Shown here: in pieces, positions 9,096 to 16,282 of the stretch
How the letters are laid out: each line of letters begins with the position of its first letter
Numbering within the stretch: the stretch's first letter is position 1
NCBI GenBank assembly: GCA_031119395.1
Contig: JAVHYA010000035.1
Location: forward strand, 1 to 49,086
DNA length: 49,086 bases
Origin: Pseudomonadota bacterium
Lineage (GTDB): Bacteria > Pseudomonadota > Gammaproteobacteria > Burkholderiales > Burkholderiaceae_C
Reading direction: 5' to 3'
Program-made: the position numbers and the translations under genes
The notes under the pieces: generated by a model
The model's database searches: none
What the model was told of the DNA's origin: nothing
What the model saw: the letters and a program-made list of their open reading frames with translations, nothing else

Positions 9096-9430
9096 AGGGC
9101 CAGACCGATCTGTGGACGCTGGCCGTCATCGTCGGCCTCGCCGCCGTCACGGTGCTCACGCGATGCTTCTTCTTCATCCTCGACCGGCCCTGGGGCCTGC
9201 CGGAGTGGGCGCACCGCGCGCTGCACTACGCGCCGGCCGCCGCGCTGGCCGCGGTGATCGCCCCTGAGATCGTGATGACGAACGGCCAGTTCATCCACAC
9301 CTGGCAGGACGCGCGCCTCTACGGCGCCCTGGCCGGCGTGCTCTGGTACTTCTGGCGCGGCGGCGTGCTGGGGACCATGCTGGCCGGCATGGCGGTGTAC
9401 CTCCCCCTGCACCTCATGCTGCGCTGGTAG
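9092..9430 (+). CDS. azlD: AzlD domain protein (small exporter subunit), copy 1
   Basis: A 112-residue hydrophobic protein of the AzlD family, partner of AzlC. Visible features are LTRCFFFILDRPWGLPEW in the first part, then HYAPAAALAAVIAPEIV and two further helices ending in LPLHLMLRW. It overlaps azlC by four bases. Its 3' end overlaps the 3' end of the minus-strand dehydrogenase fragment by 17 bp. This overlap also occurs in the second copy, so it reflects the ancestral gene arrangement. Confidence 0.92.
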   Translation: MKGQTDLWTLAVIVGLAAVTVLTRCFFFILDRPWGLPEWAHRALHYAPAAALAAVIAPEIVMTNGQFIHTWQDARLYGALAGVLWYFWRGGVLGTMLAGMAVYLPLHLMLRW

Positions 9431-9974
9431 CGCTGCCGGGCGACCGGATCTCGGTGCCCATCTGCGTCTCGACCCAGCGCACCAGCTCGCTCACGCTCAC
9501 GCCCGGCCCGCGCGCCAGATGGGCGGCCTGCCACATCTGCTGGCCGGCGCCCGACAGCATCGCCGGCAGGCCTTCGGCGCGCGCCAGGTCGAGGGCGATG
9601 CCCATGTCCTTGAGCATCAGCTCCAGCTTGAAGGGGTCGTCGAAGCTGCGGCTGAGCACGCGCTGGTGGATGTGGGTGCGCGTGATCCAGCTGCCGCCCG
9701 TCGATTCGTTCAGCACCTCGGTCATCACCGCCGGGTCCAGCCCGCAGTGCGTGCCGATCGCGAGCCCTTCGGCCGTGGCCGTGAGCGTCAGGGCGGTGAT
9801 CAGGTTGTTCAGGCACTTCATGGTGTGGCCGGCCCCGAGTCCGCCCAGGTGGAAGGTGGCGCGGCCCATCACGTCCAGCAGCGGCGCGACGCGCGCCACG
9901 TCGGCCTTCTCGCCGCCGACCATGAACACCAGTTCCGCCGCCTGCGCGCCCCACTGGGCGCCCGACACCGGCGC
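9414..9974 (-). pseudogene. 3' fragment of 3-hydroxyisobutyrate dehydrogenase-like gene
   Basis: These 561 bp duplicate codons 129 to the stop of the intact gene at 11034-11978, identical in sequence. The N-terminal Rossmann NAD-binding half and the start codon are missing because the duplication breakpoint cuts the gene at the codon for A129, in the DAPVSG motif. The catalytic Lys region GAGHTMKCLNN is retained but cannot work without the cofactor domain. Upstream on the minus strand, the frame continues open through the antisense of azlC copy 2, so a fused reading frame of 421 codons exists. I regard it as a by-product with no start signal of its own. Confidence 0.9.
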
Positions 9975-10715
9975 ATGTTCCTGTCGCCTGCGATCCGGCG
10001 GCACCCGGCCTTCCGCGAGGGCTGGCGCGACATGGCCCCCATCGCCCTGGGCATCGGCGCCTGGGGCCTGATGACGGGCGTGGCCATGCTCAAGGCCGGC
10101 ATGAGCGTGACCGAATCCGTGGCGATGACGCTGCTCGTGTTCGCCGGCAGCTCGCAGCTGGCGGCCATCCCGCTGCTGATCGCCGGCGCGCCGGCCTGGG
10201 TGGTGCTGGCCACCGGCTTCTGCGTCAACCTGCGCTTCGTGGTCTTCAGCCTGCACCTGCGTCCGTACCTGATGCACATGCCGCGCTGGCGCCGCATCCT
10301 GCATGGCTACCTCACGGCCGACATGAGCTATGCGCTGTTCACGCGGCGCTTCCCCCAGCCGAGCGACGATCCCGCGCAGCGTGCCGCCGAGGAGGCGTAC
10401 CTGGTGGGCGGCTACGCCATCAACTGGTGCGTGTGGATGGGCATGAGCCTGCTGGGCATCGCGCTGGCCAACTTCATCCCGACGCAGTGGGGCCTGGGCT
10501 TCGCCGGCGTGCTGAGCCTGGTGGCCGTCACCTGCTCGATGGCAACGACCCCGCTGCGCGTGCTGGCCGTGCTGATCGCCGCCGCGACCGCCGTCGCCGC
10601 CTTCGCATTGCCCTTCAAGCTGAACATCGTGGCCGCCATCGGCGCCGCCGTCCTGCTGTGCTTCTGGCTCGAGAAGCAATTCGGCCTGAGTGCCGACGCG
10701 CAGGACGAACGATGA
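9975..10715 (+). CDS. azlC: AzlC family exporter subunit, copy 2
   Basis: Identical 246-residue protein to copy 1. Because the duplication breakpoint falls exactly on the azlC ATG, this copy has lost the overlap with fmt. Its start is preceded by antisense dehydrogenase sequence (CCGACACCGGCGC) without a recognisable ribosome binding site. It could still be transcribed by read-through from fmt-azlCD copy 1, but its translation may be weak. The four-base overlap with azlD copy 2 is kept. Confidence 0.88.
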   Translation: MFLSPAIRRHPAFREGWRDMAPIALGIGAWGLMTGVAMLKAGMSVTESVAMTLLVFAGSSQLAAIPLLIAGAPAWVVLATGFCVNLRFVVFSLHLRPYLMHMPRWRRILHGYLTADMSYALFTRRFPQPSDDPAQRAAEEAYLVGGYAINWCVWMGMSLLGIALANFIPTQWGLGFAGVLSLVAVTCSMATTPLRVLAVLIAAATAVAAFALPFKLNIVAAIGAAVLLCFWLEKQFGLSADAQDER

Positions 10716-11050
10716 AGGGCCAGACCGATCTGTGGACGCTGGCCGTCATCGTCGGCCTCGCCGCCGTCACGGTGCTCACGCGATGCTTCTTCTTCATCCT
10801 CGACCGGCCCTGGGGCCTGCCGGAGTGGGCGCACCGCGCGCTGCACTACGCGCCGGCCGCCGCGCTGGCCGCGGTGATCGCCCCTGAGATCGTGATGACG
10901 AACGGCCAGTTCATCCACACCTGGCAGGACGCGCGCCTCTACGGCGCCCTGGCCGGCGTGCTCTGGTACTTCTGGCGCGGCGGCGTGCTGGGGACCATGC
11001 TGGCCGGCATGGCGGTGTACCTCCCCCTGCACCTCATGCTGCGCTGGTAG
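10712..11050 (+). CDS. azlD: AzlD domain protein, copy 2
   Basis: Identical 112-residue copy of the small exporter subunit, overlapping azlC copy 2 by four bases. Its 3' end overlaps the 3' end of the intact minus-strand dehydrogenase gene by 17 bp, tail to tail, which is the original arrangement before duplication. Confidence 0.88.
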   Translation: MKGQTDLWTLAVIVGLAAVTVLTRCFFFILDRPWGLPEWAHRALHYAPAAALAAVIAPEIVMTNGQFIHTWQDARLYGALAGVLWYFWRGGVLGTMLAGMAVYLPLHLMLRW

Positions 11051-11978
11051 CGCTGCCGGGCGACCGGATCTCGGTGCCCATCTGCGTCTCGACCCAGCGC
11101 ACCAGCTCGCTCACGCTCACGCCCGGCCCGCGCGCCAGATGGGCGGCCTGCCACATCTGCTGGCCGGCGCCCGACAGCATCGCCGGCAGGCCTTCGGCGC
11201 GCGCCAGGTCGAGGGCGATGCCCATGTCCTTGAGCATCAGCTCCAGCTTGAAGGGGTCGTCGAAGCTGCGGCTGAGCACGCGCTGGTGGATGTGGGTGCG
11301 CGTGATCCAGCTGCCGCCCGTCGATTCGTTCAGCACCTCGGTCATCACCGCCGGGTCCAGCCCGCAGTGCGTGCCGATCGCGAGCCCTTCGGCCGTGGCC
11401 GTGAGCGTCAGGGCGGTGATCAGGTTGTTCAGGCACTTCATGGTGTGGCCGGCCCCGAGTCCGCCCAGGTGGAAGGTGGCGCGGCCCATCACGTCCAGCA
11501 GCGGCGCGACGCGCGCCACGTCGGCCTTCTCGCCGCCGACCATGAACACCAGTTCCGCCGCCTGCGCGCCCCACTGGGCGCCCGACACCGGCGCATCGAC
11601 CATGGCCACGCCGCGTTCGCCCAGGCGGGCGGCGGTCTCGCGCGTCACCCACGGCTCGGCCGACGAGGTGTCCAGCAGCAGGGAGCCGCTGGCCAGTCCG
11701 GCGGCCAGCCCGTCCTCGGCAAACACCACGTCGCGCACCACGCGGCCGTTGGGCAGCATGGTCACGACGATGTCGCTCGATGCCCCGACCTCGCGCGGCG
11801 TGGCACAGGCCTGGGCCTGCGGCAGCGTCAGCGCGAGCTGCTGGGCCAGTTGCGGCGCCACGTCGTAGAGGGCGACGGGGTAGCCCGCGTTGGCCAGGTG
11901 CGAGGCCATGGGGGCGCCCATCACGCCGAGGCCGACGAAACCCAGGCGCGGGCGCGAAGAAGATGAAGCAGCAGTCAT
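11034..11978 (-). CDS. NAD(P)-dependent beta-hydroxyacid dehydrogenase (3-hydroxyisobutyrate dehydrogenase-like), intact copy
   Basis: A 314-residue member of the family that includes 3-hydroxyisobutyrate dehydrogenase and tartronate semialdehyde reductase. Residues 12-21 (LGFVGLGVMG) form the dinucleotide-binding loop. DAPVSGA (128-134) is the substrate-binding motif and GAGHTMKCLNN contains the catalytic Lys (K181). The last ~130 residues are the all-helical dimerisation domain. The start ATG at 11978 gives the short Ser-rich lead MTAASSSSRPRL. It lies 50 bp after the TRAP large permease gene on the same strand, so it is probably the last gene of that operon. The true substrate cannot be told from the sequence. 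Its 3' half is duplicated at 9414-9974. Confidence 0.9.
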   Translation of the reverse strand: MTAASSSSRPRLGFVGLGVMGAPMASHLANAGYPVALYDVAPQLAQQLALTLPQAQACATPREVGASSDIVVTMLPNGRVVRDVVFAEDGLAAGLASGSLLLDTSSAEPWVTRETAARLGERGVAMVDAPVSGAQWGAQAAELVFMVGGEKADVARVAPLLDVMGRATFHLGGLGAGHTMKCLNNLITALTLTATAEGLAIGTHCGLDPAVMTEVLNESTGGSWITRTHIHQRVLSRSFDDPFKLELMLKDMGIALDLARAEGLPAMLSGAGQQMWQAAHLARGPGVSVSELVRWVETQMGTEIRSPGSATSAA

Positions 11979-12028
11979 GGTGAAGACGAGTCGGAAGATG
12001 AAGGGAAGGAACAGGCGTGGAGGGTCGC

Positions 12029-13321
12029 TCACCCCAGCCAGCGCAGCAGCACCGTCGTGATCGAGGGGAAGAGCATGAGGATCACCAGGCTGAGGATGAG
12101 CGCGCCCAGGAAGGGCATGACGCCGGCGAACACCGTGCGCACCGGCACGTGCGGCAGCAGCGAGTTGAGCACGAACAGGTTCATGCCCACGGGCGGGCTG
12201 ATCATGCCGATCATCACCACCATCACGATCAGGATGCCGAACCAGTGCGGATCGAAGCCCAGCTGCACGATCAGCGGAAAGAACACCGGCACCGTCAGCA
12301 GGATCATCGACAGTTCCTCCATCACGCTGCCCAGCAGGATGTAGATCACGCAGATGGCCGCCACCACCGCCAGCGGGTGGATGCTGAACTGCTGCACGAA
12401 GTCCTTGAGCTGGTCGGGCGCCCCGGTGAAGTTCATGAAGTTGCCGAAGATCAGGGCGCCGATCAGGATGGTGAACAGCATCGCGGTGGTCCGCGTCGAC
12501 TCGTTCATCACCTGCTTGAAAAGTGCCCAGCTCAGCGTACGCCGGCCCAGCGCGAAGAGGAAGGCCCCGAAGGCCCCGAAGCCCGCCCCCTCGGCCGCGG
12601 TGAACAGCCCGCCGTAGATGCCGCCCATCACCACCGCGAACAGCAGCACCACGCCCCAGATGCCGCGCAGCGCGCGCAGCCGCCCGGGCCAGTCGATGCG
12701 CTCGCTCGCAGGCGCCGCCTGCGGGTCGCGGCGCGCCACCCAGGCCACGGCCAGGCACAGCATCACCGTCACCAGCAGGCCGGGCAGGATGCCGGCGGCG
12801 AACAGCTTGCCGATGCTCGTCTCGGTCATGATCCCGTAGATCACCAGCACCGTGGACGGCGGGATCAGGATGCCCAGCGTGCCGCCCGACGCGATGGTGC
12901 CCGCCGCCAGCCGGTCCGAATAGCCCAGCTGGCGCATCGACGGATAGGCCACCTTCGCCATGGTGGCGGTGGTGGCGATCGACGAGCCGCAGATGGCGCC
13001 GAAACCCGCACAGGCGCCGATGGTCGCCATGGCGATGCCGCCGCGGCGGTGGCCCAGGAAGGTGCGCGCCAGCGAGAACAGCTCGTTGGCCATGCCCGCG
13101 CGTGCCGTGAAGTTGCCCATCAGGATGAACAGCGGGATCACCGACAGGGTGTAGGAGAAGCCGGTGCTCTTGATGACCGAGAGCACGCTGACGAGCGAGG
13201 CGTCCCAGGAGCGCAGGAGCGCCAGGCCGACGAAGCCGACGATCGCCATGGCGATCGCGATGGGCACGCGCAGCACCATCAGCGCCATGATGGCGGCGAA
13301 GCCCAGGAGGGAGGATTGCAT
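12029..13321 (-). CDS. TRAP transporter large permease (DctM)
   Basis: A 430-residue polytopic membrane protein of the DctM family, the ion-coupled channel of a TRAP uptake system. Family signatures are SVIPLFILMGNFTARAGMA, FGAICGSSIATTATMAKVAYP and ASGGTLGILIPPSTVLVIYG near the middle, and a second pseudo-repeat later (VIYILLGSVMEELSMILLTVP, SPPVGMNLFVLNS). Length is usual for the family (about 425-430). It is separate from the small permease (33-bp gap), so this is the three-gene TRAP type. The substrate is unknown; the neighbours suggest an organic acid, perhaps aromatic-derived. Confidence 0.94.
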   Translation of the reverse strand: MQSSLLGFAAIMALMVLRVPIAIAMAIVGFVGLALLRSWDASLVSVLSVIKSTGFSYTLSVIPLFILMGNFTARAGMANELFSLARTFLGHRRGGIAMATIGACAGFGAICGSSIATTATMAKVAYPSMRQLGYSDRLAAGTIASGGTLGILIPPSTVLVIYGIMTETSIGKLFAAGILPGLLVTVMLCLAVAWVARRDPQAAPASERIDWPGRLRALRGIWGVVLLFAVVMGGIYGGLFTAAEGAGFGAFGAFLFALGRRTLSWALFKQVMNESTRTTAMLFTILIGALIFGNFMNFTGAPDQLKDFVQQFSIHPLAVVAAICVIYILLGSVMEELSMILLTVPVFFPLIVQLGFDPHWFGILIVMVVMIGMISPPVGMNLFVLNSLLPHVPVRTVFAGVMPFLGALILSLVILMLFPSITTVLLRWLG

Positions 13322-13354
13322 GGGAGCGGTCTCTTCCGGTTGTCGTTGCCGATG

Positions 13355-13873
13355 TCACTCGTAGGCTTCGGTGGCCGCCGGTGCGGGCGGCGCCACGAAG
13401 CAGCGCATCAGGTGCATGGCGGCGGCCAGCAGCAGCATCGCGGCCATCAGGTAGACGAACAGGCCCACCGGCACGCCCAGGTTGGCGCTGACGTCGCCGT
13501 CCTCCAGCGTCCGGCGCGCGTAGCCCCAGCAGGCCCAGCCCACGCCGCCGAAGGCCGCGGCGCAGATCAGGTCCATGACGACCTTCGACACGCGCTCGGC
13601 ACGGCCCTTGTAGATCGCGTCGGCCAGCTCGAAGCACACATGCTCGGCCCGCCACGAGACCATCGGCAGGGCGCAGAACAGCACCACCACCATCAGCATC
13701 TCGCTGAGCTCCAGGGCGCCCGGCACGGAGCGGTAGAACTCGCGGCCCATCACGTCCACGAAGGTCAGCAGCATCAGCGCGAAGAGGGCGCACCCGGCCA
13801 GCACGGCCAGCAGCGCGTCCACCGCAGCCACGGCGCGGGGCAGCCAGTGCCGCCCGGACTGCGCGCCGTTCAC
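13355..13873 (-). CDS. TRAP transporter small permease (DctQ)
   Basis: A 172-residue DctQ-type protein with four hydrophobic segments (about residues 15-35, 50-72, 95-117 and 135-157) and the family motif FVDVMGREFYRSVPGALELSEM in the first loop. The start is GTG, overlapping the DctP stop in the sequence GTGA, which implies translational coupling. The middle gene of the P-Q-M transporter set. Confidence 0.9.
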   Translation of the reverse strand: MNGAQSGRHWLPRAVAAVDALLAVLAGCALFALMLLTFVDVMGREFYRSVPGALELSEMLMVVVLFCALPMVSWRAEHVCFELADAIYKGRAERVSKVVMDLICAAAFGGVGWACWGYARRTLEDGDVSANLGVPVGLFVYLMAAMLLLAAAMHLMRCFVAPPAPAATEAYE

Positions 13874-14895
13874 GGCTTGCGCGCCTGGGCGCGGTAGTCC
13901 TGCACGATCTGCTCGGCGTTGGACACGCCCTTGCTGCGCGCCAGGTCGGCCCAGCGCTTGTTCAGCGAGGCGGTGCGGCTCTCGACTTCCTGGACCAGTG
14001 CGGCGGGCGCTCGGCTGGTCTTGATGCCGCTGGCCTGCGCCAGGGCCTTGCCCTCGGCGTCGCGCTTGTCGAAGGCGCGGCCGAGTTCCCGTGCATAGGG
14101 CACGCCCGAGAGCTTGTCGATCTCGGCCTTGTCTGCCGCGTTCAGGCCCTCGTAGGCGCGCTTGTTCATCATCACGATGAAGGTCGAGTTGTACAGGCCG
14201 CCCGGGAACACCGTGGCATGGCGCACCAGCTTGTCGAGCTTGTAGGTGACCAGCGCTTCCCACGGCAGCCAGACGCCATCCATCACGCCCGTGGACAGCA
14301 ACTCGTACGACTCGGTCGCCGGCTTCAGCGTGGTGTTGGCGCCCAGCAGCTTGCCCACCTCGTTGACCACGCCGCCACCGACGCGGAACTTCAGCCCCTG
14401 CAGGTCGGCCAGCGTCTGGATGTCCTTCTTCGTGTTGAACACGGTGCCGGGGCCGTGCGAGAAGAGCGCCAGCACCTTCACGTCCTTGTACTCGGCCATC
14501 ACCGGCGGCACCTTCTCGGCCAGCTGCTGGAAGGCGACCGAGTTGGCCTCGGCGGATTCGCCCATGAGCGGCAGCTCCGCGATCTCCGACAGCGGGAAAC
14601 GGCCCGGCGTGTAGCCGATGACGGTCATTGCCACCTCGGCCAGCCCGTCGCGCACGGCGTTGTAGTGGCCCGGCGGATTCGTCACCGGCTGGGGCAGCGT
14701 CTTGAACCTGACGCGGCCCTGGGTGGCCTGCTCCACCTTCTGCGCCCAGTCCTGCATCACCCCATGGACCGGGTGGCCCGCGGGCAGCCACTGCGAGACC
14801 GTGAGCGTGGTCTGTGCCTGCGCGGCGGAAGCGACGAGCCACGCCATGGCGACGAGGCCGACCGTGCGGCGAGTGAAACTCCGAAATCCGTTCAT
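13870..14895 (-). CDS. TRAP transporter periplasmic solute-binding protein (DctP)
   Basis: A 341-residue DctP-family binding protein that captures the substrate in the periplasm. A clear signal peptide (MNGFRSFTRRTVG then a hydrophobic stretch, cleavage after SAAQA near residue 26) precedes the mature domain starting TTLTVSQWLPAGHPVH. The region DLQGLKFRVGGG is the family position that carries the substrate-carboxylate-binding Arg. A good ribosome binding site (AAGGAGAC) lies before the ATG. Dct P, Q and M genes are in order and overlapping or close. Position after a dehydrogenase and decarboxylase-like gene fits uptake of a catabolic substrate. Confidence 0.93.
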   Translation of the reverse strand: MNGFRSFTRRTVGLVAMAWLVASAAQAQTTLTVSQWLPAGHPVHGVMQDWAQKVEQATQGRVRFKTLPQPVTNPPGHYNAVRDGLAEVAMTVIGYTPGRFPLSEIAELPLMGESAEANSVAFQQLAEKVPPVMAEYKDVKVLALFSHGPGTVFNTKKDIQTLADLQGLKFRVGGGVVNEVGKLLGANTTLKPATESYELLSTGVMDGVWLPWEALVTYKLDKLVRHATVFPGGLYNSTFIVMMNKRAYEGLNAADKAEIDKLSGVPYARELGRAFDKRDAEGKALAQASGIKTSRAPAALVQEVESRTASLNKRWADLARSKGVSNAEQIVQDYRAQARKP

Positions 14896-14955
14896 GTCCT
14901 GTCTCCTTCGTTGTTGAAATGCGCGCCCCTTCGCCGGGGCATCGATGCGGTCGAC

Positions 14956-15855
14956 TCAGTCCTGCGGCTGCGCCGCGCGCCAGGCCAGCAGCGCGCGCGA
15001 CTGGTCGACGCCGTCGCCCAGGGCCGCACGTGCCTGCTGCCAGCGCTGCTGCACCAGCCGGCTCACCGGCGCGTCCACGCCCAGGTGCTCGCCCAGGCCG
15101 GCCGCGATGCCCACGTCCTTGGCCAGCAGGCCCAGCGCGAAGCCGGTGGCAAAGCGCTGCGTCACCACGTGCGGCGCGAACACGACTTCGCTGTTGAAGC
15201 TGCGGCCGGTGGAGACGTTGAGGATGTCCACCATCAGCGCTTCGTCGAGGCCGAAGCGCGCACCGATCTGCAGCGCCTCGGCCGTGGCCGTGTAGGCGGC
15301 CGCGGCGACGAAGTTGTTCAGCGCCTTCATCGCATGGCCCGAACCCGGTCCGCCGGTGCGGAACACGCGCTTGCCCATCGCTTCGAAGACCGGCATCACG
15401 GCGTCGATCTCGGCCGGGCTGGCGGCGCCGGCCATGATGGTCAGGGTGCCGGCCACGGCGCCGGGCACGCCGCCCGACACCGGTGCGTCGATGAAGTGCA
15501 GGCCCTGCTGCGCCAGCGATTCGGCCAGCGCCCGCGACCCGGTGGGCTCGGACGAGCTCATGTCGATCACCGTGGTGCCCCGCGCCAGCACGGCTGCGAG
15601 GCCGCCCTGTGCCTGAAGCAGCACGTCGCGCACGATGGCGCCCGTGGGCAGCATCGTCACCACCACCTGCGTGCCGTCGGCCAGCGTGCGCCAGTCGGCG
15701 CAGGCCTGCGCCCCGTGCGCCTGCGCCACGCGCTGCGCACGTTCGGTGTCGACGTCGAACACCTTCAGCTGGAATCCTGCCTTCGCGAGGTTGGCCAGCA
15801 TGGGCTCGCCCATGTTGCCCAGGCCGATGAGGGCGACGTGGCGCACCCCGCTCAT
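14956..15855 (-). CDS. NAD(P)-dependent beta-hydroxyacid dehydrogenase, second paralogue
   Basis: A 299-residue enzyme of the 3-hydroxyisobutyrate dehydrogenase family, a diverged paralogue of the protein at 11034-11978. Motifs: HVALIGLGNMGEPM at the N-terminus (cofactor binding), DAPVSGGVPGA (123-133), and GSGHAMKALNN with catalytic Lys K177. The start ATG overlaps the stop of the carboxymuconolactone-decarboxylase-like gene (ATGA), so they are co-translated. Two different family members flanking one TRAP transporter suggest two oxidations of hydroxyacids in one pathway, which is inference. Confidence 0.9.
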   Translation of the reverse strand: MSGVRHVALIGLGNMGEPMLANLAKAGFQLKVFDVDTERAQRVAQAHGAQACADWRTLADGTQVVVTMLPTGAIVRDVLLQAQGGLAAVLARGTTVIDMSSSEPTGSRALAESLAQQGLHFIDAPVSGGVPGAVAGTLTIMAGAASPAEIDAVMPVFEAMGKRVFRTGGPGSGHAMKALNNFVAAAAYTATAEALQIGARFGLDEALMVDILNVSTGRSFNSEVVFAPHVVTQRFATGFALGLLAKDVGIAAGLGEHLGVDAPVSRLVQQRWQQARAALGDGVDQSRALLAWRAAQPQD

Positions 15856-16247
15856 GCCTGGGTCTCCGCGCCGAATTCGCGCAGCGCGGCATCGGTGGTG
15901 TAGGTGGCGTCGACCGCGGCCGGCACGCCGCAGTACACGGCCGCGTGGCGCATCAGCTCGCGCAGCTCCTGCACCGTCACGCCGTTGGCGAGCGCGCCCT
16001 TGACGTGCCAGCGCAGCTCGTGCGAGCGGCCCATGCCGATCAGCAGCGCGATGGTCAGCAGGCTGCGCAGGCGGCGGTCCAGGCCGGGGCGGCTCCAGAC
16101 CTCGCCGAAGCACTGCTGCGTGACCACGTCCTGGATCGGCCGCACGAAGTCGCTGGCATCGGCGATCTGTTGGTCGGTGAACTCGGCGCCGAACATGGCG
16201 TGGCGGATGGCCAGGCCGGCGTCGTACACGGGGTTGCTGTCGCTCAC
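15852..16247 (-). CDS. Carboxymuconolactone decarboxylase family protein
   Basis: A 131-residue all-helical protein of the CMD family (PcaC/AhpD-like fold). It has the PcaC-type arrangement: QQCFGEVWSRPGLDRRLRSL, LIGMGRSHELRWHVKGALANG, then ELRELMRHAAVYCGVPAA. There is no CxxC pair, so it is not an AhpD-type peroxidase partner. PcaC decarboxylates gamma-carboxymuconolactone in the protocatechuate branch; many family members do other, unknown things. GTG start at 16247 with GAGGAGAC upstream. Placed between an aldehyde dehydrogenase and a hydroxyacid dehydrogenase. Confidence 0.88.
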   Translation of the reverse strand: MSDSNPVYDAGLAIRHAMFGAEFTDQQIADASDFVRPIQDVVTQQCFGEVWSRPGLDRRLRSLLTIALLIGMGRSHELRWHVKGALANGVTVQELRELMRHAAVYCGVPAAVDATYTTDAALREFGAETQA

Positions 16248-16282
16248 TGGATGTCTCCTCGTCTCGTCGGGTGTCGTTGGAA

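Larger units (their letters stand above)
8355..9974. repeat. Tandem duplication, unit 1 (1,620 bp)
   Basis: The unit runs from the ATG of azlC to a point inside the downstream minus-strand dehydrogenase gene. The next 1,620 bases repeat it with no difference found by line-by-line comparison. Only the dinucleotide AT is shared at the junctions (8355, 9975, 11595). Confidence 0.97.
9975..11594. repeat. Tandem duplication, unit 2 (1,620 bp)
   Basis: Exact direct repeat of 8355-9974. The left junction joins the dehydrogenase coding sequence (ACCGGCGC) to the azlC start (ATGTTC). The right edge continues into the unduplicated remainder of the dehydrogenase gene (ATCGACC). Confidence 0.97.

Noticed and set aside
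9414-10679. 421-codon minus-strand frame joining the dehydrogenase fragment to the antisense of azlC copy 2
   Set aside because: It exists only because the duplication joined two open frames; there is no start signal and the N-terminal part is antisense sequence.
8355-11594. Transposon or insertion sequence as the cause of the duplication
   Set aside because: No transposase, no terminal inverted repeats and no target-site duplication were found; the junction homology is only 2 bp.
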